NCBI RefSeq assembly: GCF_011326725.1
Contig: NZ_JAANCO010000001.1
Span: 62,001-126,000, forward strand
DNA length: 64,000 bases
Direction: 5' to 3'
Source of the DNA: Microbacterium excoecariae
GTDB taxonomy: Bacteria > Actinomycetota > Actinomycetes > Actinomycetales > Microbacteriaceae
The notes below the pieces were generated by a model, which was not told the DNA's origin, made no database searches, and worked only from the letters and a program-made list of their open reading frames with translations. The translations under genes were made by a program, and so were the position numbers. This document shows, one piece after another, positions 32,283 to 41,724 of the stretch; within the stretch, counting starts at the first letter, position 1; each line of letters opens with the position of its first letter.

Positions 32283-33320
32283 TCAGCCGCGCGCGCGGCG
32301 GCGGATCCGCACCACGGCCCACACGACCGCGGCCACGACGGCGGCCGCGGCGAGCCACGGGACGAGGAATCCGACGGCGATCACGAGCCCGTTGAGGAAC
32401 CCGACGAAGCCGTTCCAGCCCGCGAGGAGGCCGTCGGAGAAGCCGCCCGGATCCGCGGATCCCGCCGGCTGCTCCCGCACGAGGTCGACGTAGAGGGTCG
32501 CCATGTCGACCTGGCCCTCGAGCTGCTCGAGCTGCCCGCGGTAGGCCTCGAGCTCGGCCTGCCGCTCCGCCAGCGCGCGCTCGGCGTCGAGCAGGTCGGA
32601 CACGCTCTCGGCCTGCGCCATCAGCTCAGTCAGCCGGCCGACGGACGCCTCGGACGCCTCGATCCGCGCCGCGAGGTCAATCGCCTGGTCCGTGACGTCG
32701 TCCTGCGAGACGGAGGTCGCCGTCACCTCGCCGAGCTCCGCGAGGTCGGCACGCGCGGCGTCGAGCGAGGCCGCGGGGATCCGGAGGGACGCCCACCCGG
32801 TCCGCGCGTCCTCCTGCGCGCTCGACAGGGTCGGATCCGCGCTCGAGACCCCGAGCGACTCGACGTACCCGTCGTACTCGGCGGCGAGGTCGACGAGGTC
32901 ATCGGCCGAGCGCGCGACGTCCGGCACGACGACGGTGGCCGAGGCGGTGCGGATGATCTCGCGCTCGGCCGCCGCGGCGCTCTCCTCCGACGCCGCATCC
33001 GCGGCCGCGCCGTCGGGGGCGACCTCCGTCGTGACCGCGTCGCCCGGGAGGGCCTCCGCGTCGCCGAGCATCTCCGCCTCGCCCACGTACCCTCCCCCGG
33101 GCGCGATCGCCTCGTCGGCGGTGCTCTGGCCCGCAGGCGGGGACACGAGCGGCACGATCGCGACGGCCGCGACGACGACGGCTGCGGCCGCAATGCCCGC
33201 GCCGGCCCATCGCCTCCGGCGCGTGCGCGCGGAGCGGGCGGTGCGGATCCGGTCGAACGTCGCCGTCTCCATCGCCCGCACCCGCTCGTCGGATACCGGC
33301 GGCAGGGTCACGTCGTCCAT
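32283..33320 (-). CDS. DUF4349 membrane protein coupled to an ECF sigma factor
   Basis: A 345-residue protein. The first 40 residues are cytoplasmic and basic (TFDRIRTARSARTRRRRW), then a membrane helix (about 41-60), an acidic linker, a DUF4349 domain with a coiled coil (about 190-275, rich in AERQAELEAYRGQLEQLEGQV) and a second membrane helix near the end (about 305-335), followed by RIRRRARG. The start shares one base with the sigma factor stop (TGATG). The layout (short cytoplasmic N-terminus, membrane helix, outer domain, direct coupling) is that of an anti-sigma factor, but no zinc-binding anti-sigma motif is seen. Confidence 0.8.
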   Translation of the reverse strand: MDDVTLPPVSDERVRAMETATFDRIRTARSARTRRRRWAGAGIAAAAVVVAAVAIVPLVSPPAGQSTADEAIAPGGGYVGEAEMLGDAEALPGDAVTTEVAPDGAAADAASEESAAAAEREIIRTASATVVVPDVARSADDLVDLAAEYDGYVESLGVSSADPTLSSAQEDARTGWASLRIPAASLDAARADLAELGEVTATSVSQDDVTDQAIDLAARIEASEASVGRLTELMAQAESVSDLLDAERALAERQAELEAYRGQLEQLEGQVDMATLYVDLVREQPAGSADPGGFSDGLLAGWNGFVGFLNGLVIAVGFLVPWLAAAAVVAAVVWAVVRIRRRARG

Positions 33321-33871
33321 CACGATTCCTCTCTCGTCGCGGCGCGCAGCCGCGTGCGGATCCGCGAGAGCCGGTTGCGCACGGCCCCCTGCGTGATCCC
33401 CAGTTCTGCGGCCGCCGCGGCGTACGCGTAGCCCGCCGTGACGCACAGCGCGAAGATGCGCCGGTCGGTCTCACCGAGCCCGTCGACCTCGCGGGCGATC
33501 CGCTCGGCGAGGTCGGCCGCGATGACCTGGTCGGCGACGTCGACGGTGTCAGGCTCGCGGTCGTCCGCGGCGCCGGCGAGGTGGGCGCGCTCGGTGCGGC
33601 GGGAGCGGATCCGGTTCGCGGCCGTCTTGCGGCAGATCGTCGCGAGCCACGGCAGGGCCGACGGGCCCTGCAGCTCGATCTCGCGCAGGCGCCGCCACGC
33701 GACGACGAAGGTCTCCTGGACGACGTCCTCGGCGTCGGCAGCGTCGCCGAGGAGGCCGTGCGCCACCCAGTACACGGGGCGGGCGTAGGCGCGGAACAGG
33801 TCGCGGAAGGCCGCATCGTCGCCGCGCGCGGCGCGCGTGAGGAGCGCCTGGTCGCCGGTGTCGTGGGTCAT
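33320..33871 (-). CDS. ECF-family RNA polymerase sigma factor
   Basis: A 183-residue extracytoplasmic-function sigma factor. Region 2: FRDLFRAYARPVYWVAHGLLGDAADAEDVVQETFVVAWRRL (about 23-63). Region 4: GLGETDRRIFALCVTAGYAYAAAAAELGITQGAVRNRLSRIRTRLR (about 132-177), with the recognition helix TQGAVRNRLSR. A linker of about 60 residues lies between. It should direct polymerase to a small stress regulon, probably under control of the coupled DUF4349 protein. Upstream lies the inverted repeat GGGTGAG-N9-CTCACCC. Confidence 0.9.
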   Translation of the reverse strand: MTHDTGDQALLTRAARGDDAAFRDLFRAYARPVYWVAHGLLGDAADAEDVVQETFVVAWRRLREIELQGPSALPWLATICRKTAANRIRSRRTERAHLAGAADDREPDTVDVADQVIAADLAERIAREVDGLGETDRRIFALCVTAGYAYAAAAAELGITQGAVRNRLSRIRTRLRAATREES

Positions 33872-33887
33872 GGGTCCGCCCGTCGTC

Positions 33888-33910
33888 GGGTGAGCATTCG
33901 TGTCTCACCC
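33888..33910. promoter_or_regulatory. Inverted repeat GGGTGAG-N9-CTCACCC before the sigma gene
   Basis: A perfect 7-bp-arm inverted repeat 17 bases before the sigma ATG. A further GTCTCACCCC copy occurs at 33936-33945. Either a repressor site or part of an autoregulated promoter; the sequence does not decide. Confidence 0.5.
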
Positions 33911-33994
33911 TGAGAGTGTCGCGACAGCGGCGATCGTCTCACCCCGGCGCGGATCCGTGACCAATCCGTGACCTCCGCGCCCGCCCCGGGCACG

Positions 33995-34028
33995 CGAAAT
34001 GCCCCACCGCGCACGGTGGGGCATTTCG
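33995..34028 (-). terminator. Terminator of clpC
   Basis: Perfect 14-bp arms CGAAATGCCCCACC / GGTGGGGCATTTCG with loop GCGCAC, eight bases beyond the clpC stop. Confidence 0.85.
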
Positions 34029-34036
34029 GTCGGGGA

Positions 34037-36565
34037 TTACTCGCCGAAGGCGGTGATCTCCGGGGTGGCGGGGATGTCGCCGCCGGTGTTCACGCCGACG
34101 GAGAGCTTCTCGCCGCGGGGCTCGTTGTGGAAGGTGAACTTCTTGTCCTCGACGTCGACCTTGATGTGGTGGCCCGACTCGAGCTGGCCCGAGAGCATCG
34201 ACTCGCTGAGGCGATCCTCGATCTCGCGCTGCATGGCGCGGCGGAGCGGGCGGGCACCGAGCGACGGGTCGAACCCGATGTCGATGAGGCGCTCCTTGGC
34301 GGCCTGCGTGAGCTCGATCGACATGTCGCGGTCGAGCAGGCGCTCGCCGAGGCGCTTCGTGAACAGGTCGACGATCTGCAGCAGCTCGGGCTTGGTCAGC
34401 TGCGGGAAGACGATGATGTCGTCCACGCGGTTGAGGAACTCGGGCTTGAAGTGCCGCTTGAGCTCTTCGTCGACCTTGCCCTTCATGCGCTCGTAGGTCG
34501 TCTGCTGGTTGCCCTCGACCTGGAACCCGACGGGGCCGCCCGCGATCGCGGAGGATCCGAGGTTGGTCGTCATGATGATGACCGTGTTCTTGAAGTCGAC
34601 GATGCGGCCCTGACCGTCGGTCAGGCGACCCTCCTCGAGGATCTGCAGCAGCGAGTTGAAGATGTCGGGGTGGGCCTTCTCGATTTCGTCGAAGAGGACG
34701 ACGGAGAACGGCTTGCGGCGCACCTTCTCGGTGAGCTGGCCGCCCTCCTCGAACCCGACGAACCCGGGAGGGGCTCCGAATAGGCGCGAGACGGTGTGCT
34801 TCTCGCCGAACTCCGACATGTCGAGGGAGATCAGGGCGTCCTCGTCGTCGAAGAGGAACTCGGCGAGGGCCTTGGCGAGCTCGGTCTTTCCGACGCCGGT
34901 GGGGCCGGCGAAGATGAACGAGCCCGAGGGGCGCTTCGGATCCTTCAGGCCGGCGCGCTGGCGACGGATCGTCTTGGAGAGGGCCGCGATGGCCTCCTCC
35001 TGACCGATGACGCGCTCGTGCAGCGCCTTCTCCATGAAGACGAGGCGGCTCGTCTCCTCCTCCGTGAGCTTGAACACGGGGATGCCGGTGGCCTGCGCGA
35101 GGACCTCGGCGATCAGGCCCTCGTCGACGACGGCCTTCGTCTCGACCTCGCCCGAGCGCCACTGCTTCTCGAGGCGGAGGCGCTCGCCCAGGAGCGCCTT
35201 CTCCTCGTCGCGGAGCGCGGCGGCCTTCTCGAAGTCCTGCTCCTCGGAGGCGATCTCCTTCTGCTCGCGGACCTTGGCGATCTTCTCGTCGAACTCGCGC
35301 AGCTCGGGCGGGCTCGAGAGGATCGACAGGCGCAGGCGGGCGCCGGCCTCGTCGATCAGGTCGATGGCCTTGTCGGGCAGGAAGCGATCCTGGATGTAGC
35401 GGTCGGCGAGGTTCGCGGCCGACACGATCGCGCCGTCCGTGATCTGCACCTTGTGGAACGCCTCGTAGTGGTCGCGGAGGCCCTTGAGGATGTTGATCGC
35501 GTGCGGCAGCGAGGGCTCGTTGACCTGGATCGGCTGGAAGCGGCGCTCGAGGGCCGCGTCCTTCTCGAAGTGCTTGCGGTACTCGTCGAGCGTCGTCGCG
35601 CCGATCGTCTGCAGCTCGCCGCGCGCGAGGAGCGGCTTGAGGATGCTGGCGGCGTCGATCGCGCCCTCGGCGGCGCCCGCGCCGACGAGGGTGTGGATCT
35701 CGTCGATGAAGACGATGATGTCGCCGCGCGTGCGGATCTCCTTGGTGACCTTCTTGAGGCGCTCCTCGAAGTCGCCGCGGTAGCGGGATCCGGCGATGAG
35801 CGAGCCGAGGTCGAGCGAGTAGACCTGCTTGTCCTTGAGCGTCTCGGGCACGTCGCCCTTGACGATCGCCTGCGCGAGGCCCTCGACGACGGCGGTCTTG
35901 CCGACGCCGGGCTCGCCGATGAGGACGGGGTTGTTCTTGGAGCGGCGGGAGAGGATCTGCATGACCCGCTCGATCTCCTTCTCGCGCCCGATCACAGGGT
36001 CGAGCTTGGCGTCGCGCGCGGCCTGCGTGAGGTTGCGGCCGAACTGGTCGAGGACCTGCGAGCCGCCCTTCGCGGATCCCTCGCTCTGCTCCTGCCCCGT
36101 GGGCGCGACGCCGACGGGCTCCTTGCCCTGGTAGCCACTGAGGAGCTGGATGACCTGCTGGCGCACCTTGTTGAGGTCGGCGCCGAGCTTGACGAGCACC
36201 TGCGCGGCGACGCCCTCGCCCTCGCGGATGAGGCCGAGGAGGATGTGCTCGGTGCCGATGTAGTTGTGGCCGAGCTGCAGCGCCTCGCGCAGGGACAGCT
36301 CGAGCACCTTCTTCGCGCGCGGCGTGAAGGGGATGTGGCCGGTGGGCTGCTGCTGGCCCTGGCCGATGATGTCCTGCACCTGCTCGCGCACGGCGTCGAG
36401 CGAGATGTCGAGCGACTCGAGCGCCTTGGCGGCAACGCCCTCGCCCTCGTGGATCAGCCCGAGCAGGATGTGCTCGGTGCCGATGTAGTTGTGGTTGAGC
36501 ATCTTCGCCTCTTCTTGGGCGAGCACAACCACACGACGGGCACGGTCGGTGAACCTCTCGAACAT
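34037..36565 (-). CDS. clpC: Clp protease ATPase subunit ClpC
   Basis: An 842-residue Hsp100 unfoldase. Two N-terminal Clp repeats ([21 protein letters not shown] and [21 protein letters not shown]), first AAA+ domain with GEPGVGKT, a middle UVR-like coiled coil ([20 protein letters not shown]), second AAA+ domain with [16 protein letters not shown] and a DEIEKAH Walker B. It feeds proteins to ClpP. ATG at 36565 with GGAGGAG seven bases upstream; an in-frame upstream ATG at 36733 would add 56 non-conserved residues. No stop-proximal neighbour is coupled; a strong terminator follows. The 168 bases before it contain a GTTCGCC half-site resembling ClgR boxes, too weak to call. Confidence 0.97.
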   Translation of the reverse strand: MFERFTDRARRVVVLAQEEAKMLNHNYIGTEHILLGLIHEGEGVAAKALESLDISLDAVREQVQDIIGQGQQQPTGHIPFTPRAKKVLELSLREALQLGHNYIGTEHILLGLIREGEGVAAQVLVKLGADLNKVRQQVIQLLSGYQGKEPVGVAPTGQEQSEGSAKGGSQVLDQFGRNLTQAARDAKLDPVIGREKEIERVMQILSRRSKNNPVLIGEPGVGKTAVVEGLAQAIVKGDVPETLKDKQVYSLDLGSLIAGSRYRGDFEERLKKVTKEIRTRGDIIVFIDEIHTLVGAGAAEGAIDAASILKPLLARGELQTIGATTLDEYRKHFEKDAALERRFQPIQVNEPSLPHAINILKGLRDHYEAFHKVQITDGAIVSAANLADRYIQDRFLPDKAIDLIDEAGARLRLSILSSPPELREFDEKIAKVREQKEIASEEQDFEKAAALRDEEKALLGERLRLEKQWRSGEVETKAVVDEGLIAEVLAQATGIPVFKLTEEETSRLVFMEKALHERVIGQEEAIAALSKTIRRQRAGLKDPKRPSGSFIFAGPTGVGKTELAKALAEFLFDDEDALISLDMSEFGEKHTVSRLFGAPPGFVGFEEGGQLTEKVRRKPFSVVLFDEIEKAHPDIFNSLLQILEEGRLTDGQGRIVDFKNTVIIMTTNLGSSAIAGGPVGFQVEGNQQTTYERMKGKVDEELKRHFKPEFLNRVDDIIVFPQLTKPELLQIVDLFTKRLGERLLDRDMSIELTQAAKERLIDIGFDPSLGARPLRRAMQREIEDRLSESMLSGQLESGHHIKVDVEDKKFTFHNEPRGEKLSVGVNTGGDIPATPEITAFGE

Positions 36566-36733
36566 GACACTCCTCCGGGCGCTGGGGCCATTCGGCGACA
36601 CGATGACTCGCGTCGTGGTTCCACGGTAGTCACCGCCACCGACACCGGGAGCCGTGTTCGCCGTGGGCATATCCGGCCGTTCCCGGGCGCGAGCCGGGCG
36701 CCGTGGTACAGGCGGACCCGCGGGGCGCGTCAC

Positions 36734-37933
36734 CTAACGCGCGCAGAACTCCTCGAACGCGGCGAGGAACGTCTGCTCGTCGACGACGGGGACGCCGTAG
36801 GCGGCGGCCTTCTTCGCCTTTGTCGACTGGGTCGCGGGGTCGGCCGCGACGACGACCGCGGTGCGCTTCGTGACGCCGCCCGTCTCCAGGCCGGCGGCCG
36901 CGACGAGGTACGCCCACTCGTCGCGGTCGCGGTCGAGCGCGCCCGTGAAGACGACGCGACTGCCCGGCTCGAGGCGGATCCGGGCGGCCCGGGCCGCGGG
37001 CGCGGCGGGCGGATCCGCGGGCACCGGCAGGTCGAGAACGGCGGCGATCTGCGCGAGCTCGGCGCGCTCCGCGCCCGTGACGACGCCGTCCGCGCCGGCC
37101 TCCGCCACGGCGGCGGCGAGGTAGTCGGCGTGGAGGCGGCGCCGATCCGCGGGGTCGATGCGCGCCGCCTCGGCGATCGCGTCGAGGCGCCAGTGCTCGT
37201 CAACGGAGATGACGCCGTCGTCGAGCACGCGCTCGACGAGGTCGAGGTAGACCGCGCCGCCCTCGTCGGCGAGCGGCGCGGGGACCGAGACGCGCTTCCA
37301 GACGGGAGGCTCGGGATCCGCGGCCGCGGCGCGCTGGCCGCCGCGCGCTTTCCCGGGCGTCCGCTGCTGCCGCGGGCGGGCGGCCGCGCCGGCGCCCAGG
37401 CGGCCGGCGGCGACGTGCGAGCGCCACTCGGCCTCGTGGCCGACGCGGCGGTCAAGCGCGGCGAGCACCCGGCTCGTGGCGCGGGCATCGTCGAGGGCGG
37501 CGTGCGCGGATCCGATCTCGATCTCGAGCAGGCTGCACACGTCGGCGAGCTTGGCGGCCCCGAACGCGCGCCGCGACCACAGCATCGTGCACAGCGCCTT
37601 GAACTCGTCGTCGATCGTGTGGCCCTGCCCGGCGAGCTCGGCGCGCAGGAACCGCACGTCGAACGCCTGGTTGTGCGCGACGAGGGTGCGCCCGTCGAGC
37701 AGCTCGGTCACGCCGGCCGCGACGTCGCCGAACAGCGGCGCGTCGGCGACGTCGCTCGCGCGGATCCCGTGCACGTGCGTCGCGCCCACGTCGCGCTGCG
37801 GGTTCACGAGGGTGCCCCACTCGTGCTCGATCTCGCCCGCGTCGTCGACGAGGACGACGCCGATCTCGACGATGCGATCGCCGCGCTTCGGCGAGAATCC
37901 GGTGGTCTCGAGGTCGAGAACGGCGTAGGGCAT
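36734..37933 (-). CDS. DnaQ-like 3'-5' exonuclease with BRCT domain
   Basis: A 399-residue protein. The exonuclease domain (about 1-165) has the DEDDh residues: Asp and Glu in VLDLETTGFSP, Asp in HNQAFDVRFL, and His and Asp in HAALDDARAT. A basic, Arg/Gly-rich linker (about 180-205) follows. A TerB-like helical part may lie at 225-310. The C-terminal BRCT domain (from about 320) carries GSRVVFTGALDRDRDEW and KAKKAAAYGVPVVDEQTFLAAF. This fusion is typical of the stand-alone epsilon-like exonucleases of Actinomycetota. ATG with GGAAGG upstream. Confidence 0.88.
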   Translation of the reverse strand: MPYAVLDLETTGFSPKRGDRIVEIGVVLVDDAGEIEHEWGTLVNPQRDVGATHVHGIRASDVADAPLFGDVAAGVTELLDGRTLVAHNQAFDVRFLRAELAGQGHTIDDEFKALCTMLWSRRAFGAAKLADVCSLLEIEIGSAHAALDDARATSRVLAALDRRVGHEAEWRSHVAAGRLGAGAAARPRQQRTPGKARGGQRAAAADPEPPVWKRVSVPAPLADEGGAVYLDLVERVLDDGVISVDEHWRLDAIAEAARIDPADRRRLHADYLAAAVAEAGADGVVTGAERAELAQIAAVLDLPVPADPPAAPAARAARIRLEPGSRVVFTGALDRDRDEWAYLVAAAGLETGGVTKRTAVVVAADPATQSTKAKKAAAYGVPVVDEQTFLAAFEEFCAR

Positions 37934-38055
37934 GGCGAGCCTTCCGGGGCGTCGGGTGCGGGCGAGACCAGTATGCCGGAGGGGTCCGACACGGCGCGCG
38001 TCAACGGAAAAGCGGGTCAGCAGCACGGTTGGGGGCGCGGACCGCGGGGTGTCCG

Positions 38056-39786
38056 TCAGGAACGGACGGCGCCCGCGAACGCGGCGCGCAGGCGCTCCCG
38101 CAGCGCGGTGTCGTGTACGTAGACGTACGTGCCCCGCATCCCGCGCGTCATCAGCACGACGTAGATGTTGACGATGAACTCTCGCAGGTCGTCGTCGCTG
38201 GGGGCGACGCCGAGCATCCGGTTCGCTTCCTTGCCCTTCGCGTCGAAGTAGCGCGAACGGTCGGCACGCGCCGTCTCCGTGACCGGATCCCAGGTGAGCT
38301 CGGGGCCGATGATGACGCCCGCGTAGTTGAGGTCGTAGCCCTGGACGGTGTGGATCGAGCCGACCTCGTCGACGGATCCGGGCGAGTTGATCCAGTCGAC
38401 GACCCGCGAGTTCCAGCGCATCGCGAGCCCGTCGACCTCGATGTCGAACGCCGCCTTGTCGCCCTTCGACCGCCACGGATACCCGTACCCGCCGAGCATG
38501 CGCGCGAGGCCCGACTCGGCGTCGCGCCGGGCGATCTCCTCTCGCATCGCGACGGGAGAGTCGAAGAAACGGAAGTCGTAGTCGCCGAGGTCGATGGGCC
38601 GGGCGGATCCGCCGAGCGCGTCGCGCACCCACCCGACGTAGTCCACGCCCGCCTTCACGCGCATCTGCGTCATGAGGTGGTGCCAGTGGCCGGATCCGCG
38701 CGCCTCATCGCGCAGGTCGCGCTGCGTGTCCTGGTCGATATCCGCCGGCCGAACGCTCTGCGCGCTGTCCATGAGGAAGATCTGGTGCGTGCTCTGCGCG
38801 CGGATCCAGTCGACCTGCGTATACGCATAGTCGTCGGCGCCGAACAGGCGCTCGTTGATGAGCCGGTAGTCCCGGTTGCGCACGCCCGAGGACTGATTCG
38901 ACCGGCGCGTGAGGCGGTGCGTCTCGTCGACCACGAGGAGGTCGTACGCCTCGTCGCTTTCGCCGACGTCGAACGGCGTCAGCACCATGTCGGCGCTGAG
39001 CCCCGGCGTCCGCGCGAAGACCCGGCGCACCGATTTCCGCAGCGACTGCTGCGGGACGACGAACCCGATCCGCAGTCCGCGGGCGAGCTCCGGATACCCG
39101 CGCAGGAAGTAGTCGGCGAACACAGAGTCGACCTCGAACGCGTCCGCGTCGTCGGCCGTTCCGATGTCGCGGAGGAGCTTGAGAAGGTAGATCGCGACCA
39201 CGGTCTTGCCGGTGCCCGGCCCGCCCTGAACGACCGACATGCTCGGTGCCGCAGCCGCGAGGTCGGTGAAGAGCGCCTCGAGGATGCCGTCGACCGCCGC
39301 GAGCTGATCCGGGCCCAGCGCCTTGAAGGGCGAGAGCTTGAACAGGTCGCTGTTCTCGATGTCGCCCCGCGACCGCGTGAAGATGCCCTCGGCACGCAGC
39401 GCCTCGAAGATCTCGTCGAACGTCTCGCGGTATCGGGCGCGGTCGAAGTAGTCGGCGTCGGTGACGCCGTCGTTGCGGTTGCGCACCTGACGGGATCCGT
39501 CGCCGCCGAGATAGCGGATGAGGTGCGACTCGAGGTCGAGGCAGGCCGACTTGTTGAACTCGTCGCCGAGCACGATCCGCGCCTGCGTCATGGTGCGGTT
39601 GCGCGAGGCAGGATCGCGGTGCTGCCGCAGTCGCTTGGCGGCGTTGATCGTCTCCCCGACGTAGACGGATGAGGTGTCGTTCAGGACGTAGACGACCGGC
39701 CAGTTCGTGAACTGCTCCCCAGCGGTGGCAAGCGCCCGAACATCCTGATCCGTGAACGGGCGCCGTTCGAGACTAAAGCTCGTCAT
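38056..39786 (-). CDS. GIY-YIG nuclease-DUF2075 helicase-like protein
   Basis: A 576-residue fusion. The N-terminal domain has a GIY-YIG-like layout: VVYVL (31-35), VYVGET (41-46), Arg52/Arg54, His56 and Glu86 (LESHLIRYL). The rest is a DUF2075 ATPase (COG3410): Walker A GGPGTGKT (188-195), Walker B DETH (287-290), QIFLMDSAQSVRP, HTVQGYDLNYAGVIIGPEL and YVVLMTRGMRGTYVYV, the late superfamily-1 helicase motifs. It probably moves on and cuts nucleic acid. The start overlaps the MazG-like gene by 14 bases. No clear housekeeping role; such proteins are scattered between strains, as expected for defence genes. Confidence 0.82.
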   Translation of the reverse strand: MTSFSLERRPFTDQDVRALATAGEQFTNWPVVYVLNDTSSVYVGETINAAKRLRQHRDPASRNRTMTQARIVLGDEFNKSACLDLESHLIRYLGGDGSRQVRNRNDGVTDADYFDRARYRETFDEIFEALRAEGIFTRSRGDIENSDLFKLSPFKALGPDQLAAVDGILEALFTDLAAAAPSMSVVQGGPGTGKTVVAIYLLKLLRDIGTADDADAFEVDSVFADYFLRGYPELARGLRIGFVVPQQSLRKSVRRVFARTPGLSADMVLTPFDVGESDEAYDLLVVDETHRLTRRSNQSSGVRNRDYRLINERLFGADDYAYTQVDWIRAQSTHQIFLMDSAQSVRPADIDQDTQRDLRDEARGSGHWHHLMTQMRVKAGVDYVGWVRDALGGSARPIDLGDYDFRFFDSPVAMREEIARRDAESGLARMLGGYGYPWRSKGDKAAFDIEVDGLAMRWNSRVVDWINSPGSVDEVGSIHTVQGYDLNYAGVIIGPELTWDPVTETARADRSRYFDAKGKEANRMLGVAPSDDDLREFIVNIYVVLMTRGMRGTYVYVHDTALRERLRAAFAGAVRS

Positions 39787-40093
39787 ACTTCGCGCTCCGG
39801 CCGCGGGCCTTGTCGACGGGGTACTTGGCGCGCGTTGTCGCGAGCTTCGCGCGGATCAGTTCTAGCGGATCCGCACCGATCCGGTCCGCGAGGAGCAGGC
39901 AGTATGTCAGGACGTCCGCGAGCTCACTGCGCACGCCATCGAGGTCGGCTGGCTCGCCCCACTGGAACTCTTCAAGAAGCTCGCCCGCTTCGATCGCGAC
40001 GGACTTCGCGAGGTTCTCGGGGGCATGAAACTGCGCCCAGTCCCGCTCGGCGACGAACGCGCGGAGCTCGCTCTGCACTTCCTCGACCGACAT
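39773..40093 (-). CDS. MazG-like nucleotide pyrophosphohydrolase
   Basis: A 106-residue all-alpha NTP pyrophosphohydrolase. The metal-binding motif E-x2-E-x~12-E-x2-D is visible as EAGELLEEFQW followed by ELADVLTYCLLLADRIG, with a Lys-rich AKYPVDKARGRSAKYDEL tail. It would hydrolyse an NTP to NMP and pyrophosphate. The ATG at 40093, seven bases after TAGGCT, is preferred to 40132. It overlaps the GIY-YIG/DUF2075 gene by 14 bases, so the two are expressed together. Confidence 0.85.
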   Translation of the reverse strand: MSVEEVQSELRAFVAERDWAQFHAPENLAKSVAIEAGELLEEFQWGEPADLDGVRSELADVLTYCLLLADRIGADPLELIRAKLATTRAKYPVDKARGRSAKYDEL

Positions 40094-40100
40094 GCGCGCC

Positions 40101-40106
40101 AGCCTA
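40101..40106 (-). promoter_or_regulatory. Leaderless -10 element TAGGCT (MazG-helicase pair)
   Basis: Minus-strand TAGGCT, seven bases before the ATG at 40093. No ribosome site. Confidence 0.6.
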
Positions 40107-40276
40107 GCGCGGGGCCGACAAGCGGCCTCCACGGCTTCTCCGCCCGACCCTCAGGATCCGCCCGCTCGCAACATCCCGTAACGCGCCGGAATAGCCCCGG
40201 GGATCCGCCCGTTGGGCCCCGTCGTGCCCGCGCGCAGGCCGCGCCGGCGCACGCACCATCACCGACCGGGAGAACC

Positions 40277-41668
40277 ATGAGCACCACCACCCCGCGGGCG
40301 ACGGCGACGAAGAAGCGACCCTTCTACGCCTCGTTCGGCTTCCAGATCATCGCCGCGCTCGTCCTCGGCATTGCCCTCGGCCTCGTCGCGCGCCAGACCG
40401 GCGCGAGCGCGGAGAACCCGACGCCGCTGTCCGACACCCTCGGCACGATCGGATCCTCGTACGTCACGATCCTGCGCGCGGCCGTCGTGCCGCTCGTGTT
40501 CACGGCGATCGTCGCGAGCATCTCGAACCTGCGCCGCGTGCAGAACGCCGCGCGCCTGGCCGGCCAGACGCTGCTGTGGTTCGCGATCTCCGCGTTCATC
40601 GCCGTCATGATCGGCATCGCACTCGGCCTCATCATCCGCCCGGGCGACCGCGCGGGCACGGGCCTCGAGGAGGGCGAGCCCTCCTCCGTCGGCTCCTGGT
40701 GGAACTTCCTCCTCGGCCTCGTGCCGCAGAACTTCCTCGGCCTCGGCGTGAGCGGATCCGTCGACGAGACGGGCGCTTTCAGCGGATCCGTCACCTTCAA
40801 CATCCTGCAGATCATCGTCGTCTCGGTCGTCGTGGGCCTCGCGGCGCTGCGCGCGGGCCGCAAGGCCGAGCCGTTCCTCGCGTTCACCGAGTCGCTGCTG
40901 AAGGTCATCCAGCGCGTCGTGTGGTGGATCATCCGCGTCGCCCCGATCGGCACGCTCGGCCTCATCGGCAACGCGGTCGTGCAGTACGGCTGGGAGCGCC
41001 TCACATCGCTCGTGTGGTTCACGATCGCGATCTACGTCGGCCTCGCGCTCGTCCTCTTCGTCGTCTACCCGCTGCTCGCGAAGGCCAACGGGCTCTCCAT
41101 CAAGCAGTTCTTCACGGGCGTGTGGCCCGTGACGCAGTTCGGATTCGTCAGCCGCTCCTCGCTCGGCACGCTGCCCCTGACGCAGCGCGTCGCGGAGCGC
41201 AGCTTCGGCGTCCCGCGCGAGTACGCCTCGTTCGCCGTGCCGTTCGGATCCACCACCAAGATGGACGGCTGCGCCGCCATTTACCCGGCGATCGCCGCGA
41301 TCTTCGTCGCGCAGTTCTTCGGCATCGAGCTGACGTTCATCCAGTACGCGCTCATCGTGCTCGTCTCGGTCGTCGGATCCGCCGCCACCGCCGGCACGAC
41401 CGGCGCGACCGTCATGCTCACGCTGACGCTGTCGACCGTCGGCCTGCCGCTCGAGGGCGTCGGCCTGCTGCTCGCGATCGACCCGATCCTCGACATGGGC
41501 CGCACCGCCGTCAACGTCAGCGGCCAGGCCCTCATCCCGGCGATCGTCGCCAAGCGCGAGGGGATCCTCGACATGGACCTCTACAACGCGCCCCGGAACG
41601 GCCTGCCGTTCTCGGAGGAGGACGACGACGCCGAGGAGTCCGTGGAGACCGCCGGCGCGACCCGGTAG
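40277..41668 (+). CDS. Dicarboxylate/amino acid:cation symporter (DAACS family)
   Basis: A 463-residue transporter with eight helices and two re-entrant loops. SRSSLGTLPLTQR (first hairpin loop) and GSTTKMDGCAAIYPAIAAIF (helix 7 signature, with N replaced by K in the usual xNMDG) mark the glutamate transporter fold. It moves C4-dicarboxylates or acidic/neutral amino acids with Na+ or H+; the Lys in place of Asn and SSLGTLP suggest it is not a plain glutamate porter. GGGAGAACC precedes the ATG. It stands alone, convergent with the hydroxyproline operon, whose product 2-oxoglutarate is a related substrate, though a link is speculation. Confidence 0.85.
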   Translation: MSTTTPRATATKKRPFYASFGFQIIAALVLGIALGLVARQTGASAENPTPLSDTLGTIGSSYVTILRAAVVPLVFTAIVASISNLRRVQNAARLAGQTLLWFAISAFIAVMIGIALGLIIRPGDRAGTGLEEGEPSSVGSWWNFLLGLVPQNFLGLGVSGSVDETGAFSGSVTFNILQIIVVSVVVGLAALRAGRKAEPFLAFTESLLKVIQRVVWWIIRVAPIGTLGLIGNAVVQYGWERLTSLVWFTIAIYVGLALVLFVVYPLLAKANGLSIKQFFTGVWPVTQFGFVSRSSLGTLPLTQRVAERSFGVPREYASFAVPFGSTTKMDGCAAIYPAIAAIFVAQFFGIELTFIQYALIVLVSVVGSAATAGTTGATVMLTLTLSTVGLPLEGVGLLLAIDPILDMGRTAVNVSGQALIPAIVAKREGILDMDLYNAPRNGLPFSEEDDDAEESVETAGATR

Positions 41669-41680
41669 GGGTTTCGCCTT

Positions 41681-41710
41681 GGGGGCCGGATCCGTGGGGT
41701 CCGGCCCCCT
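41681..41710. terminator. Bidirectional terminator
   Basis: GGGGGCCGGA pairs with TCCGGCCCCC over a 9-base loop, then CTT; on the minus strand it serves the end of the hydroxyproline operon. Confidence 0.8.
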
Positions 41711-41724
41711 TCGCGTGCGGCGGG

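Noticed and set aside
36566..36733. ClgR or HspR operator before clpC
   Set aside because: Only a GTTCGCC half-site is present; no convincing inverted partner at the right spacing.
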